Positions 7,650 through 15,870 of a stretch of 64,000 bases of DNA are shown here, one piece after another. A program made the position numbers and the translations under genes. Every line of letters begins with the position of its first letter. Position 1 is the first letter of the stretch. Under the pieces are notes generated by a model. The model was given only the letters and a program-made list of their open reading frames with translations. It made no database searches and had not been told where the DNA came from. This DNA is from a virus: the IMG/VR virus record IMGVR_UViG_3300025316_000016, positions 1 through 64,000 of that record; one strand, written 5' to 3'.

Positions 7650-9437
7650 TCAATTTCTCATCAACTCACGAAAAAATCCAGCATATACTTCACCACTATC
7701 AGCTTTCTCCCATACATCACCATCTATCACATCAAACTCATTAGCGAATCCATCTTCAATGATGGGAGCTGGTAGGGATTCATCATCAACCTGGTTGAGA
7801 CTCTCAAGCTGAATTTGTTTTCTTATGTCATGTGCAACTATATCACGAAAGTATTTCTGTGTGGTAACCCATGCAAATATTACAAGAGTCATTGCTAAAT
7901 CATCATGTGCATCAGATTCGGCGGCAAATGAAGTTTTGTTAGCAACGAATGTTGTCAGTTCCGATACTGTTTCGAAGTCACAAATTTGTAGTTTGTTTCC
8001 CTCGATCAGAGTCTTTAAATTTGAACAACCTATTCTCTTCACGGCTGGTGACATTTTAAGTCCCATCTGCACACCCCTACCGAAACCACCACACAACTGC
8101 TGAGGTTTCTTGTTTCCGGTCATTATTTTGAACAGGTTTTCGTACTCAAGATCCTGGTGGATAATATCGGCAACTTGTGGGTTGTTATTTATTTCAACCA
8201 AGATGTATGCATCATTATACAAACGTGCTGCATTGTAAATGATAGTTGGGAACAATATCGGTGATATATTTGAGTTGCAATATGTTGCTACTTGTTTGTA
8301 TGGTGTCGATGATATGTCAAATACAGAAAACGATGATGCGTCCATGTTCCGACCTTCCGATACATCTACAGAGATACAATACAGATGGTCTTTTATTCCA
8401 TCATCATCGCCTTTGATTGGATACTCATAAATCTTTGTGTCATCGTGTTGTGTGATTGGGTCTATGAACACCAATTGTTGTAATTTAGTGCTTGATATCA
8501 GTGTATTAGTACTGCCGAGGAAATTACAATTAAACTCTTGATCAAAGTTATGATCACCGATGTTCTTTCGTGTTTCATCTTCCCACGCCTCATCACGGCC
8601 AGGCACTTGTGACCAATGCACCTCATACGTCACATAGTTGTTTCTTTTATTAATAGCATCTGTCCAAATCTTGTAGAACAGATTCATACCATTTGGTGTA
8701 GATACTATTATGATTTTAGTTTTAGTACCGGCAGTAATAACAGGATATACAGACTGCATAAACTCGTTAGCGATACTAGATGGTACGAATGCGAACTCAT
8801 CAAGAAAAACAGTGTTGTATGAACCAGATCGAGATGCTGATGATGACGTTGATGAAGCTACAATCTTTGATCCATTCTCTAATTCAATAAAACTTTTGTT
8901 CCATGTTATAATGCCTTGTTGTAACCAGATAGGAAGATTTTCATATGCTAACTGTAGCTTTCCTAAAATGTCTCGTGCAGTCTGACCTTTGTTAGCTAGA
9001 ATTGCTGTATTATGCGCGTCATGGAATAGTACTTCCCATAGCAGATATGCTACAGAAGTTGTTGTATTATGTGATAGTATGTCGTTAGTATAATATCTAT
9101 GATGGTCTGAGGCTACTGTTATATCATACATATTATCATCATAACCAAGATTTTGTATGTTCATAATGAGATCAACGCCATACCTAGTGATGATCTTAGA
9201 CTTATTGGGTATTAAATCTTTGCAGAATATTTCTGAATAATCCTCTAAAAATACTATATGGTTATCCGCACACAGAAATTCTAGACCAGATTCTGTGACT
9301 AATTTGAAAACTGTGTATGGAATAGTTTTATGTATTTGAGTTGCGTCACACCACCCGGAATCTGTATCTATTTCCCATTCAGTTATATCATAAGACTCTT
9401 CAAATTTTCTTGTTACTGTGTCAGAAATTATCTTCAT
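7650..9437 (-). CDS. 17: Terminase large subunit, C-terminal part with IntC of a split intein
   Basis: 595 residues. Residues 1-124 are the C-terminal fragment of a split intein: block B near GLEFLCADNH (His 60), block F MYDITVASDHHRYYTND (103-119), and block G ending ILSHN at 124. Residues 125-595 are the terminase C-extein starting TTTSVAYLLWE. It carries Walker B FLDEFAF, TPNGMNLFYKIW, and nuclease acids in SVDVSEGRNMD, LVEINNN and AHDDLAM. Splicing to the 86-residue N-extein at 10,643-11,044 would give a 557-residue gp17, restoring PRQVGK-TTTS. The start overlaps the end of the intervening endonuclease gene by 17 bases; an AAGGAG lies unusually far upstream (about 16 bases). Confidence 0.93.
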   Translation of the reverse strand: MKIISDTVTRKFEESYDITEWEIDTDSGWCDATQIHKTIPYTVFKLVTESGLEFLCADNHIVFLEDYSEIFCKDLIPNKSKIITRYGVDLIMNIQNLGYDDNMYDITVASDHHRYYTNDILSHNTTTSVAYLLWEVLFHDAHNTAILANKGQTARDILGKLQLAYENLPIWLQQGIITWNKSFIELENGSKIVASSTSSSASRSGSYNTVFLDEFAFVPSSIANEFMQSVYPVITAGTKTKIIIVSTPNGMNLFYKIWTDAINKRNNYVTYEVHWSQVPGRDEAWEDETRKNIGDHNFDQEFNCNFLGSTNTLISSTKLQQLVFIDPITQHDDTKIYEYPIKGDDDGIKDHLYCISVDVSEGRNMDASSFSVFDISSTPYKQVATYCNSNISPILFPTIIYNAARLYNDAYILVEINNNPQVADIIHQDLEYENLFKIMTGNKKPQQLCGGFGRGVQMGLKMSPAVKRIGCSNLKTLIEGNKLQICDFETVSELTTFVANKTSFAAESDAHDDLAMTLVIFAWVTTQKYFRDIVAHDIRKQIQLESLNQVDDESLPAPIIEDGFANEFDVIDGDVWEKADSGEVYAGFFRELMRN

Positions 9438-10707
9438 AATTTAACTTAAAACTCTCCTTAAATATTATTGTGGTTTTTACTTTGTCGCCCATCAGTTCAT
9501 TGATCTTATTTATCAACACATCAAGATCCACATTTTTAAGAGTTTCTGTCCAACCAAAATTGCCAACCATCTCCATTTTTGAAATTATATTGTCTTTAAA
9601 AAATACTTGCTTTAATAATTGCTCTGTTTGGAAGCAATGGCTTATATGCGAAACTATCTCTATAATAGTTGTGTAATCACCATTCCTAGAGTTTCGTTCT
9701 TTTACAGATTTTGATGTTATTCCGATCTTGTAAAAACCATTAGGTAACTCCAATAGATAAAAAATACCATTTCCTATAGATTTGTTGGTCCATAAATTTA
9801 CATATGATAACGAATTTGATTTCTTCTTGTTTATAGCATCAATCTCAGCTTGCGGCCTATCGTTAACAGATTCCTGCCACTTTTCCTGACGATTTTTCCA
9901 CACAACAAACCCATTCACATCACCATGTTTTTCTATGCATTTTTTTAATGAGAATGTTGACTGCCTATCTGATAATAGCTCTTTAGCCATTCCAACGTCA
10001 CCGTCAGTTTTCTTTAGCCAGTATCCTATACACGTACTGTCATTACCATTATCTTTTCTAGTTTTTGCTGCTATATAACTGAGGTCGGAATAATCTTTAT
10101 TGTGTGGATTAATAAACTTTATAGAAAATGGTGATAATTTACCTCCATGCTGATACGCGGGATTTTTATCGCCTAATACATTATCTCGAATTTTTTGGCA
10201 CTTTATGGAGCTTATTTTGTATTTGTGTTTATAATCATCTATGTCCATATTATGAACATGCATAATGTGAGGCCCTAGGTCTCCGCATTTAGCGCCACAT
10301 TCACCACAGATCAAATAATCATAACCATCAATTAACGAAACATCATCATATTTAGTTTGTCTTTTATTATATTCATGGACAGCGATTAGCCTCTTTCTTT
10401 CGGTGTCATAGTCAGAACCGCCAGTATTACACCCAAAACATATTGTTGATGATTTCTTTAATTTTTTGAACTTGTTGCCACAACCAACACAATCCGCAAA
10501 GTATCTGGTATAAAATCGATTATCCATAGACAAATCTATTAAATATCCTATGCGCTTAGATATAGAAAAGTCTTCTGGTACTAGCCCATTTGTATGCTCG
10601 ATTATATCTTGTGTATGTGCTTTGTATAAGTGGTGTGTCGCTTTATTGTATTTGTTTGTTTCTTTCGCGATTGTTTGGCAAATCTGTGTTATTTCTAGTA
10701 TATTCAT
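9421..10707 (-). CDS. Zinc-finger/GIY-YIG endonuclease inside the split terminase gene
   Basis: 428 residues from ATG 10707 with a strong AGGAG site. Residues 73-93 hold a CxxC...CxxC zinc pair. Residues 134-152 hold a second finger (CGECGAKC...HIMHVH). Around 265-280 is a WKNRQEKWQ segment common in phage endonucleases. Residues about 314-395 form a GIY-YIG-like domain of the T5orf172 style (GIFYLLELPNGFYKIGITSKS). It lies between the terminase N and C parts and overlaps both (65 and 17 bases). That is where a fractured-gene homing endonuclease sits relative to its split intein, so the likely target is the intein-free terminase allele. Confidence 0.85.
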   Translation of the reverse strand: MNILEITQICQTIAKETNKYNKATHHLYKAHTQDIIEHTNGLVPEDFSISKRIGYLIDLSMDNRFYTRYFADCVGCGNKFKKLKKSSTICFGCNTGGSDYDTERKRLIAVHEYNKRQTKYDDVSLIDGYDYLICGECGAKCGDLGPHIMHVHNMDIDDYKHKYKISSIKCQKIRDNVLGDKNPAYQHGGKLSPFSIKFINPHNKDYSDLSYIAAKTRKDNGNDSTCIGYWLKKTDGDVGMAKELLSDRQSTFSLKKCIEKHGDVNGFVVWKNRQEKWQESVNDRPQAEIDAINKKKSNSLSYVNLWTNKSIGNGIFYLLELPNGFYKIGITSKSVKERNSRNGDYTTIIEIVSHISHCFQTEQLLKQVFFKDNIISKMEMVGNFGWTETLKNVDLDVLINKINELMGDKVKTTIIFKESFKLNYEDNF

Positions 10708-11044
10708 AAAATTCTCCTATAGTGATTTCCATTATATCACCAGTTGCTTTATTACGCAACCGTATAGTAGTATTTATATCGCAGCACTTTCCAACTTGGC
10801 GTGGACACTTGGTAATAACGAATCTGTTATCATGGAATGATTTTATCATTTCCTTTTGGAAATCGTACATTTCGAAAGGTACTAAACCATGATCTAGTGT
10901 GATAATTTTGATGTATCTAGAGAAGTATATTGGGTCTCTAGCACACTTCACAAATTCTTCTACTTGTTGCTGTGTATAGTCTACATCGACACCAATTTTC
11001 TTTAGTAGGGGGTTATCACGATATGCTGTAGATTTAGTAGCCAT
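10643..11044 (-). CDS. 17: Terminase large subunit, N-terminal part with IntN of a split intein
   Basis: 133 residues. Residues 1-86 are the gp17 N-extein, ending in the first half of the ATPase P-loop (CPRQVGK). Residues 87-133 are an intein N-fragment beginning Cys-Cys-Asp (block A: CCDINTTIRL then GDIMEITIGEF). At 47 residues it is far shorter than a normal N-intein of about 100, because block B sits on the other fragment: an atypical early split. The first Cys (87) is the predicted splicing nucleophile. The gene overlaps the end of gp16 by one base and the endonuclease start by 65 bases. Alone it cannot form a functional ATPase. Confidence 0.92.
   Translation of the reverse strand: MATKSTAYRDNPLLKKIGVDVDYTQQQVEEFVKCARDPIYFSRYIKIITLDHGLVPFEMYDFQKEMIKSFHDNRFVITKCPRQVGKCCDINTTIRLRNKATGDIMEITIGEFYEYTRNNTDLPNNRERNKQIQ
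10771..10778 (-). promoter_or_regulatory. T4-type late promoter embedded in the IntN coding sequence
   Basis: Exact minus-strand TATAAATA formed by the codons for D-I-N-T just after the intein Cys, about 64 bases upstream of the endonuclease start. It would let the endonuclease (and perhaps the terminase C part) be transcribed independently. It could be chance, but position and exact match fit T4 late promoters. Confidence 0.55.
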
Positions 11045-11445
11045 TACTCACCTTTTAATAATAATTGTAACTCTTTTGTACTACCAACAAATATTGCTTT
11101 GTCTATCTTAGTATTAGATTCTTTCTTATTATCCATATCACGCATTTGTTTCTGCATGGCAATAAGTTCTTTGTTTGCTTCGACTACGTTCTTCAACAGA
11201 GTACCAAACACCTCAAATGCTCTTGGTTGCTCGGATTCCTTAGCAATTCGTAGTATATCATCCATAGCATCTTTGCCTTGGTCGATAACATCCTGGAGAT
11301 TGTCTCGTGATTGTTGATACGCATCAGCGAGATCTTGTTCTAGATTTAAGTTGCTTGGTTGGTCTCGTATAATCACAGGTTTTTCTGTGGTAATACTAGG
11401 TGTCACATCAAAAATCTTTGACATTGAATCATCAAATTTAGTCAT
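11044..11445 (-). CDS. 16: Terminase small subunit (T4 gp16 homologue)
   Basis: 133 residues; T4 gp16 is 164. It recognises concatemer DNA and stimulates gp17 ATPase. The central region (about residues 35-105) is predicted helical and coiled-coil, as in gp16, with the segment ARAFEVFGTLLKN-like (here PRAFEVFGTLLKNVVEANK). It lies directly upstream of the split gp17 and downstream of gp15, in T4 order. Call rests on synteny, size and helical pattern. Confidence 0.9.
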   Translation of the reverse strand: MTKFDDSMSKIFDVTPSITTEKPVIIRDQPSNLNLEQDLADAYQQSRDNLQDVIDQGKDAMDDILRIAKESEQPRAFEVFGTLLKNVVEANKELIAMQKQMRDMDNKKESNTKIDKAIFVGSTKELQLLLKGE

Positions 11446-11447
11446 AA

Positions 11448-12185
11448 TTAGTTATATTCTTTTATTGTTGTATTTGCAGTCCAATTGGAGTTCACATTTG
11501 CGTTTAGTGGGCTGGGTACCACATTTATCTGTACTAGTTCTTTATTAGTATCTTCGTCAATGATATTAGTGATTGCGTGTTTAATCAATCCAGCAGTAGT
11601 AACATCTCTATATAGAAACGCTTTCGCTTTGAAATTCAGCGACCAAATAACCATTCTAGTATCTGAGCTGCTATCACCTTCATAAGTTATCTCATAATTG
11701 GTGTCGGTCAGGATTATTGGAATTTCCTTTGTGATATCCATCTCAGGAATCAAATTAATCTTAATAGTATAATCTGGTGTGAAGAACGGTAATATATGTT
11801 CTATGATCTGAGTACCATCTTCAATATTCCTAACATAAATGTATAATGAATAATCTATATCGTATGGAACTGGATTGTACTGTGCATTAATCGTGCCAGG
11901 TCCGACCAGATTAAAGTTTCTTGTATTAGTATTTTGTTTTCTAGCATGGTCATACGAAATGCCAGTCATTTCAAACGACATTCTAGGAAGTGTTATTTGG
12001 ATTTTCTTATCTGCGTCAGGATCACTCTGGAGTCTCATTACATACAATTCTTTCGCTGCATGTGCAATAGGAACTATAAAACGTTCTTGTTCAGTATCAT
12101 CAGGATTGTATCGAACTAATGTTATGTTCGAAAATAAATCAGAAAACCCAGTAGTGACATTACGAATAACTCTGTTATAACTCAT
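11448..12185 (-). CDS. 15: Tail sheath stabiliser / tail completion protein (T4 gp15 homologue)
   Basis: 245 residues; T4 gp15 is 272. It forms the hexameric ring that caps the finished tail and binds the neck. Signature segments include FSNITLVRYN, QERFIVPIAHAAKELYV near residues 34-50, and ITLPRMSFEM followed by the GISYDHARKQNT motif around 75-90. Its start overlaps the end of gp14 by four bases (ATGA), indicating coupling. Gene order 13-14-15-16-17 is exactly that of T4. Confidence 0.95.
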   Translation of the reverse strand: MSYNRVIRNVTTGFSDLFSNITLVRYNPDDTEQERFIVPIAHAAKELYVMRLQSDPDADKKIQITLPRMSFEMTGISYDHARKQNTNTRNFNLVGPGTINAQYNPVPYDIDYSLYIYVRNIEDGTQIIEHILPFFTPDYTIKINLIPEMDITKEIPIILTDTNYEITYEGDSSSDTRMVIWSLNFKAKAFLYRDVTTAGLIKHAITNIIDEDTNKELVQINVVPSPLNANVNSNWTANTTIKEYN

Positions 12186-13063
12186 AATGATCCGAATGAA
12201 TTTGTTTCAGATGTGTTTAGTATACTACTAGCAGACACATTGATAAATTGGTTGTCATAGTTCTCTTTAACTGCTGGTGAATGTAGTGGGTCGAATGTGG
12301 TAAGTAGATATTGTGCATTGCTAGAACTTCCTATAATTGCATTACCATCAATAAACTCGCCAAATATATTAGTCACCGATAGAATGTGTGATGATGGTAT
12401 CCATGATTGAACAGTACCATAGGATGTGGCATTAGCGATTGTGCTATCCGGTGATTGGAATACTATTTCTTGGATATTGTATGCTCCTGTACCAGTTCCT
12501 GTATTAAGGTGTATTGTGTATGCGGAATCTGTAACGATAGAATCGATGTCTGGCATACCAGTACTGATAATCTCTTGTGAGTACTTGAACTTTTCCATTT
12601 CTAACTCATAGAAGTACGGCACTTTTCTACCGAGCATACTAAAGTCTTTGTTCTGATTAGTGAATTTGATTTCAAACAATTCACCAACACCATTAGTAAC
12701 CGGTATATAAACCAAATCACCCTCTCGTGGTCGTGTAAACGTGTTCTGTGGTACTCTTTGTGAGAATGCTCTCTTAGATAGAATAACACTAACAGTATTC
12801 TTGATTTCCAGACCAAACTTAGAGAAGAAGTCTTTCTCTCCACCGTAGTCAGAAACATTAGAAAGATACATCTCAACAGGAAAAGCAGAGTTGAACATCT
12901 TCACGGGATCTTCTCCGTAGAGCAAATCTCTTGCTGCATCGTTGTCATTAGGCAGATAGAACGCATCAAATCCCATGATCTTAATGCTTTCGCAAATCAA
13001 ATCCTCAATGATTCGTTGCTCACCTACGTTGTTATAATTCCCGAAGTAATGAGAAATTGCCAT
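12182..13063 (-). CDS. 14: Neck protein (T4 gp14 homologue)
   Basis: 293 residues; T4 gp14 is 256. Together with gp13 it closes the filled head and forms the tail-docking site. The N-terminal half has the typical pattern: GEQRIIEDLICESIKIMG, YLPND, then FPVEMYLSNVSDYGGEKDFFSKFGLEI. The C-terminal part ends with NTSETNSFGSL. It starts one base after gp13 and overlaps gp15. Confidence 0.94.
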   Translation of the reverse strand: MAISHYFGNYNNVGEQRIIEDLICESIKIMGFDAFYLPNDNDAARDLLYGEDPVKMFNSAFPVEMYLSNVSDYGGEKDFFSKFGLEIKNTVSVILSKRAFSQRVPQNTFTRPREGDLVYIPVTNGVGELFEIKFTNQNKDFSMLGRKVPYFYELEMEKFKYSQEIISTGMPDIDSIVTDSAYTIHLNTGTGTGAYNIQEIVFQSPDSTIANATSYGTVQSWIPSSHILSVTNIFGEFIDGNAIIGSSSNAQYLLTTFDPLHSPAVKENYDNQFINVSASSILNTSETNSFGSL

Positions 13064-13064
13064 A

Positions 13065-13838
13065 CTAATTTGTGAAAAATTCTAAAGGAGAGCCAAAATT
13101 AGATTCCATTTCGCGCTCTAATCTTTCTATTTCAACTAGTGCTTCATCATACATTTTAGTACCATTAAGACTAACACCACCAGGTAATTGTAACCCTTCG
13201 AACTTAGACATATTAGCACCCCAAGTTCTCTTTATTAATGCTGTGGCATATTCTTTGAGCCAACGATCACTCCAAACACCGGAGTACACATCTGGATTAA
13301 TAGCGGCATAACATTCAGCAATAACAACAGTACCAACTGGACATTCTTGTGGACCCCATGACCAATCAATGAATAACTTCTGCATATGTCTCTGGAAACG
13401 AATCATAACCTCTCCAGTAAACATTATCTCAAGGTCACGCAAATGTTGCATAGTCATGGTATAGTTGATATATGATGTAGATGTGAAATCGTACAATTCA
13501 TTCAATCTAAGTTGATACCTAAGATCGAACATATTAACTGTTGATTGTGAATCTGATACTGGAAATATCCGTGTAACACCAACGATTTCCATTGGGTTAC
13601 CAAGTGCATCTTTAGATTGACTCAGATCTAGAAATTTGTTGTCGATATCTGATTGTTCTATTTGTTTAATGTAGTATACTTTCTGCATACCATCAAAATG
13701 GGTATCTGTCCAGTACTGGAGTGCATCATCTATACGATCTTCTATTTGATCTTCGTCCACATTTATTTCAATTACTGGAGCTCCTAATCTTCTTAGACAA
13801 TAATTCTTAAAATCTTCTCTACTACTGATAGTTGCCAT
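13065..13838 (-). CDS. 13: Neck protein (T4 gp13 homologue)
   Basis: 257 residues; T4 gp13 is 309. It is a head-completion/neck component beneath the portal. Diagnostic segments: DFKNYCLRRLGAPVIEINVDEDQIEDRIDDALQ-type start (residues 9-40), FDLRYQLRLNELYDF near 103, and WLKEYATALIKRTWG around 195-210. First gene of the 13-17 block, placed 25 bases behind a late promoter. Confidence 0.94.
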   Translation of the reverse strand: MATISSREDFKNYCLRRLGAPVIEINVDEDQIEDRIDDALQYWTDTHFDGMQKVYYIKQIEQSDIDNKFLDLSQSKDALGNPMEIVGVTRIFPVSDSQSTVNMFDLRYQLRLNELYDFTSTSYINYTMTMQHLRDLEIMFTGEVMIRFQRHMQKLFIDWSWGPQECPVGTVVIAECYAAINPDVYSGVWSDRWLKEYATALIKRTWGANMSKFEGLQLPGGVSLNGTKMYDEALVEIERLEREMESNFGSPLEFFTN

Positions 13839-13862
13839 ATTGAACTCTTTAGTTTATTATAC

Positions 13863-13870
13863 TATTTATA
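13863..13870 (-). promoter_or_regulatory. T4-type late promoter upstream of gp13
   Basis: Exact minus-strand TATAAATA in the 95-base gap upstream of gp13. Start of transcription would be near 13,857, leaving a leader of roughly 20 bases. The rest of the gap (13,871-13,933) shows no gene or hairpin I can support. Confidence 0.8.
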
Positions 13871-13933
13871 TAAGTTAAAATTTATACGATAGGTCGACAA
13901 ATGCTGCTCTACCCAACACATCCGTTGATGATC

Positions 13934-14569
13934 CTAATACTCTACTCCAGATTCATTAATATTCACACTATCAATAGTATTTTCAGACTGTGTTGCTGTG
14001 GCAGACCCTGCTTCTGTAATAGCTGCCGTTGCACTCATGTTTTGTGAAACTACATCTACTGCTGATATTATTTCTACAATAGAAATAGGTGCTGTCATGT
14101 TTTCAGATGTGGTATCTGTTGCAGAAACTGATTCAACAATGTTGGCTGCCGCACTCATTGTTTCTGATTGAATAGCAACCGCATTTCCAGCTTCTGTAAT
14201 TGAAGCTGTAGCGCTCATGTTTTCTGAAACTACATCTATTGCTGATACTGTTTCTGTAATTATTACAGGAGCGCTCATGGGTTCATATTGAGTATCCACA
14301 GCAGATCCTACTTCTGTTATAGAAGTAGACGCGCTCATAGCTTCTGAAATAGTATCTACGCCTGAACCAACTTCTGATATAGAAACTGGAGAAGACATGC
14401 TTTCCGATACAACATCTATACCAGAGCCTATTTCAGTTATCGATACAGCATCACTTGTGTTTTCAGATTGAGTTGATTGGGCATTTCCCGTTTCATTAAT
14501 ATTTATTACAAAGACCTGTACGCCAAGTGTAGCAAAGGGCTTTGTTGATATGGGAGATATGCCAAACAT
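13934..14569 (-). CDS. Tandem-repeat fibre-like protein (20-residue repeats)
   Basis: 211 residues. After a 20-residue leader, nine near-perfect 20-residue units run to residue 200, with consensus of the form SxNMSAxxSITEAGSAVDxx, followed by a truncated unit. There are no aromatic residues within the repeats except one Tyr, and no signal peptide or membrane segment. The regular Ser/Thr/Ile/Val alternation suggests a beta-solenoid or fibrous rod. It is the last gene of the accessory/fibre cassette before the neck block. Function unknown; an adhesin-like or fibre-shaft role is inferred only from periodicity and location. Confidence 0.75.
   Translation of the reverse strand: MFGISPISTKPFATLGVQVFVININETGNAQSTQSENTSDAVSITEIGSGIDVVSESMSSPVSISEVGSGVDTISEAMSASTSITEVGSAVDTQYEPMSAPVIITETVSAIDVVSENMSATASITEAGNAVAIQSETMSAAANIVESVSATDTTSENMTAPISIVEIISAVDVVSQNMSATAAITEAGSATATQSENTIDSVNINESGVEY
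13970..14509 (-). repeat. Nine 60-bp in-frame tandem repeats
   Basis: The repeat array codes for the 20-residue units. Copies are diverged at many third positions but keep the period exactly. Copy number could change by slippage without breaking the frame. Confidence 0.8.
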
Positions 14570-14572
14570 TGA

Positions 14573-14734
14573 TTAAATATCTTTTGCTACTTCTTCTTTA
14601 GGCAACGCTTCAACTTGAGGCGTGGCTTGTGTTCTTACTTTATCAATGATGTCTGCTACTTGTACATAGGGTGCTTGGCCTAGCGCTTGTAGGATTAAGT
14701 TAATTTCTTGTACGCTTAATTCTAAATCAATCAT
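14573..14734 (-). CDS. Small hypothetical protein (53 aa)
   Basis: Starts MIDLELSVQEINLILQALGQ and ends KEEVAKDI. The first 20 residues read as an amphipathic helix, and the mid-part as a second helix ending in an acidic/Lys tail. It is tightly packed (3 bases after the upstream gene, 3 before the next start), so it is very likely a real gene. This type of short protein accompanies fibre cassettes in phages of aquatic proteobacteria. Function unknown. Confidence 0.7.
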   Translation of the reverse strand: MIDLELSVQEINLILQALGQAPYVQVADIIDKVRTQATPQVEALPKEEVAKDI

Positions 14735-14736
14735 TT

Positions 14737-15069
14737 TTATACAGTCCAAGGTAATGGTGGAGTGACGATAGTAGGGTTAATTTGTGCTTCTATTTGACTT
14801 GCTACATTTGCTTCATATGATGCTACTTGTTCTTCACCTAATGCAGCTTGTGTCCAAGCGATAACTTCTTCCAAAGTTAAGTCTGCATACTGTGTATAGT
14901 TAGGTTTAGTAGGATCAACTTCAAAAGACGCTGTGCCGTAAACAGAACCTGTGTAAGTTCCGTCTGTACCGCTGAGAGTCCAGTGAGACATACAAACATA
15001 ATCTGTAAAATTTCCAGCTTTTGGAACACAATTAAGAGTCCCGATATTCCAAGTATAAATTATTGACAT
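14737..15069 (-). CDS. Conserved small virion-associated protein (intact paralogue of a fragment upstream)
   Basis: 110 residues. Starts MSIIYTWNIGTLNCVPK; the centre has WTLSGTDGTYTGSVYGT, followed by an amphipathic segment (LTLEEVIAWTQAALGEEQV) and a Pro-rich end (TPPLPWTV). I recognise this as a phage accessory family of unknown function found in fibre regions. Its N terminus is clearly related to the 30-residue fragment at 15,580-15,672, on the other side of the HNH endonuclease. It may bind or decorate fibres; that is inference from location. Confidence 0.75.
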   Translation of the reverse strand: MSIIYTWNIGTLNCVPKAGNFTDYVCMSHWTLSGTDGTYTGSVYGTASFEVDPTKPNYTQYADLTLEEVIAWTQAALGEEQVASYEANVASQIEAQINPTIVTPPLPWTV

Positions 15070-15071
15070 TT

Positions 15072-15578
15072 TTAAACTCCATGATTTGCAAAGTTACCAC
15101 AATATTTTTCTCGTGCTTCAATAGCAACAAGACCTGCTAAACCTAAATCATCAAAAAAACCTATATGCACTTGTTTATTATTAATAGTTAGTTTACATTG
15201 CCATTTAGATTTTTGATTACTCCAAAGAACATTTTTATATCCTGAAGTATTGCTTATCGGAATTTTACTATTTAAGGCATTTTCAGACTTTGTGCAAGAT
15301 CTCAAGTTTTCTATATGATTATTTTCTCTATTACCATCTATATGGTCAATGTGTTCTGGTATAAATCCATAAGCCATTAGATACACTATTTGGTGGGCAT
15401 ACATTCGTACTTTTCCTATACCAACTTTAATATATCCATGCCCACTATGGCATCCTACTGGCTTACCTGACCTTACTGAAATTCTGCCTAAGCTAATAAC
15501 CCTAGTTTTCCAACACAATACTCCATCAATCACTTCATATCTAGCTAAGGCTTTTTCTTGGGTTAAAATTGATTCCAT
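15072..15578 (-). CDS. HNH homing endonuclease with AP2-like DNA-binding domain
   Basis: 168 residues. The HNH core is at about residues 75-110: YAHQIVYLMAYG, then HIDHIDGNRENNHIENLR, with paired His and Asn residues that coordinate metal. The C-terminal 55 residues (SGYKNVLWSNQKSKWQCKL...HIGFFDD) are an AP2-like DNA-binding domain. The start lies one base past the stop of a truncated gene fragment and the stop two bases before an intact paralogue of that fragment. It is therefore an inserted mobile gene in a duplicated or rearranged locus. Confidence 0.92.
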   Translation of the reverse strand: MESILTQEKALARYEVIDGVLCWKTRVISLGRISVRSGKPVGCHSGHGYIKVGIGKVRMYAHQIVYLMAYGFIPEHIDHIDGNRENNHIENLRSCTKSENALNSKIPISNTSGYKNVLWSNQKSKWQCKLTINNKQVHIGFFDDLGLAGLVAIEAREKYCGNFANHGV

Positions 15579-15579
15579 T

Positions 15580-15672
15580 TCAATTAACCTGTGAGGTCAC
15601 GACATAATCAAGCATACCGTTGACATCCGGTTTGCAATTCATCGCTACGATGTTCCAAGTGTTTGTAATCAT
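15580..15672 (-). pseudogene. N-terminal fragment of the 14,737-15,069 gene family
   Basis: A 30-codon frame, MITNTWNIVAMNCKPD... ending TSQVN then stop. It aligns with the first 30 residues of the intact protein at 14,737-15,069 (TWNI..xNC.P......DYV). It lacks the WTLSGTDG core and everything after it, and ends exactly where the HNH gene begins. It reads as the 5' remnant of a duplicated or interrupted gene; a functional micro-peptide cannot be excluded. Confidence 0.7.
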
Positions 15673-15674
15673 TT

Positions 15675-15869
15675 TTATTTTCCCTTTAAAGCTTCTTGTT
15701 CAATTAAGTTAGCAAAAGCAGCAAGTATTTTTACAAGTTTTTCATCGTTTACATGGGTTTCTTGCTCAAACAATTCTTGATTAGTCACATACGATATATC
15801 TTCCTCGCTATCATATCTATGATGTAATCCTGCTTGTTTTGCTAATATTAATATTTGTTCGTTAGTCAT
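15675..15869 (-). CDS. Small hypothetical protein
   Basis: 64 residues, helical and acidic (IKLAKQAGLHH-like start, here ILILAKQAGLHHRYD; C-terminal KILAAFANLIEQEAL). Short proteins with a QAG motif and a terminal amphipathic helix are frequent in phages and prophages, but no function is established. It is packed between the S74 fibre gene and the gene fragment, in the same operon. Confidence 0.65.
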   Translation of the reverse strand: MTNEQILILAKQAGLHHRYDSEEDISYVTNQELFEQETHVNDEKLVKILAAFANLIEQEALKGK

Positions 15870-15870
15870 T

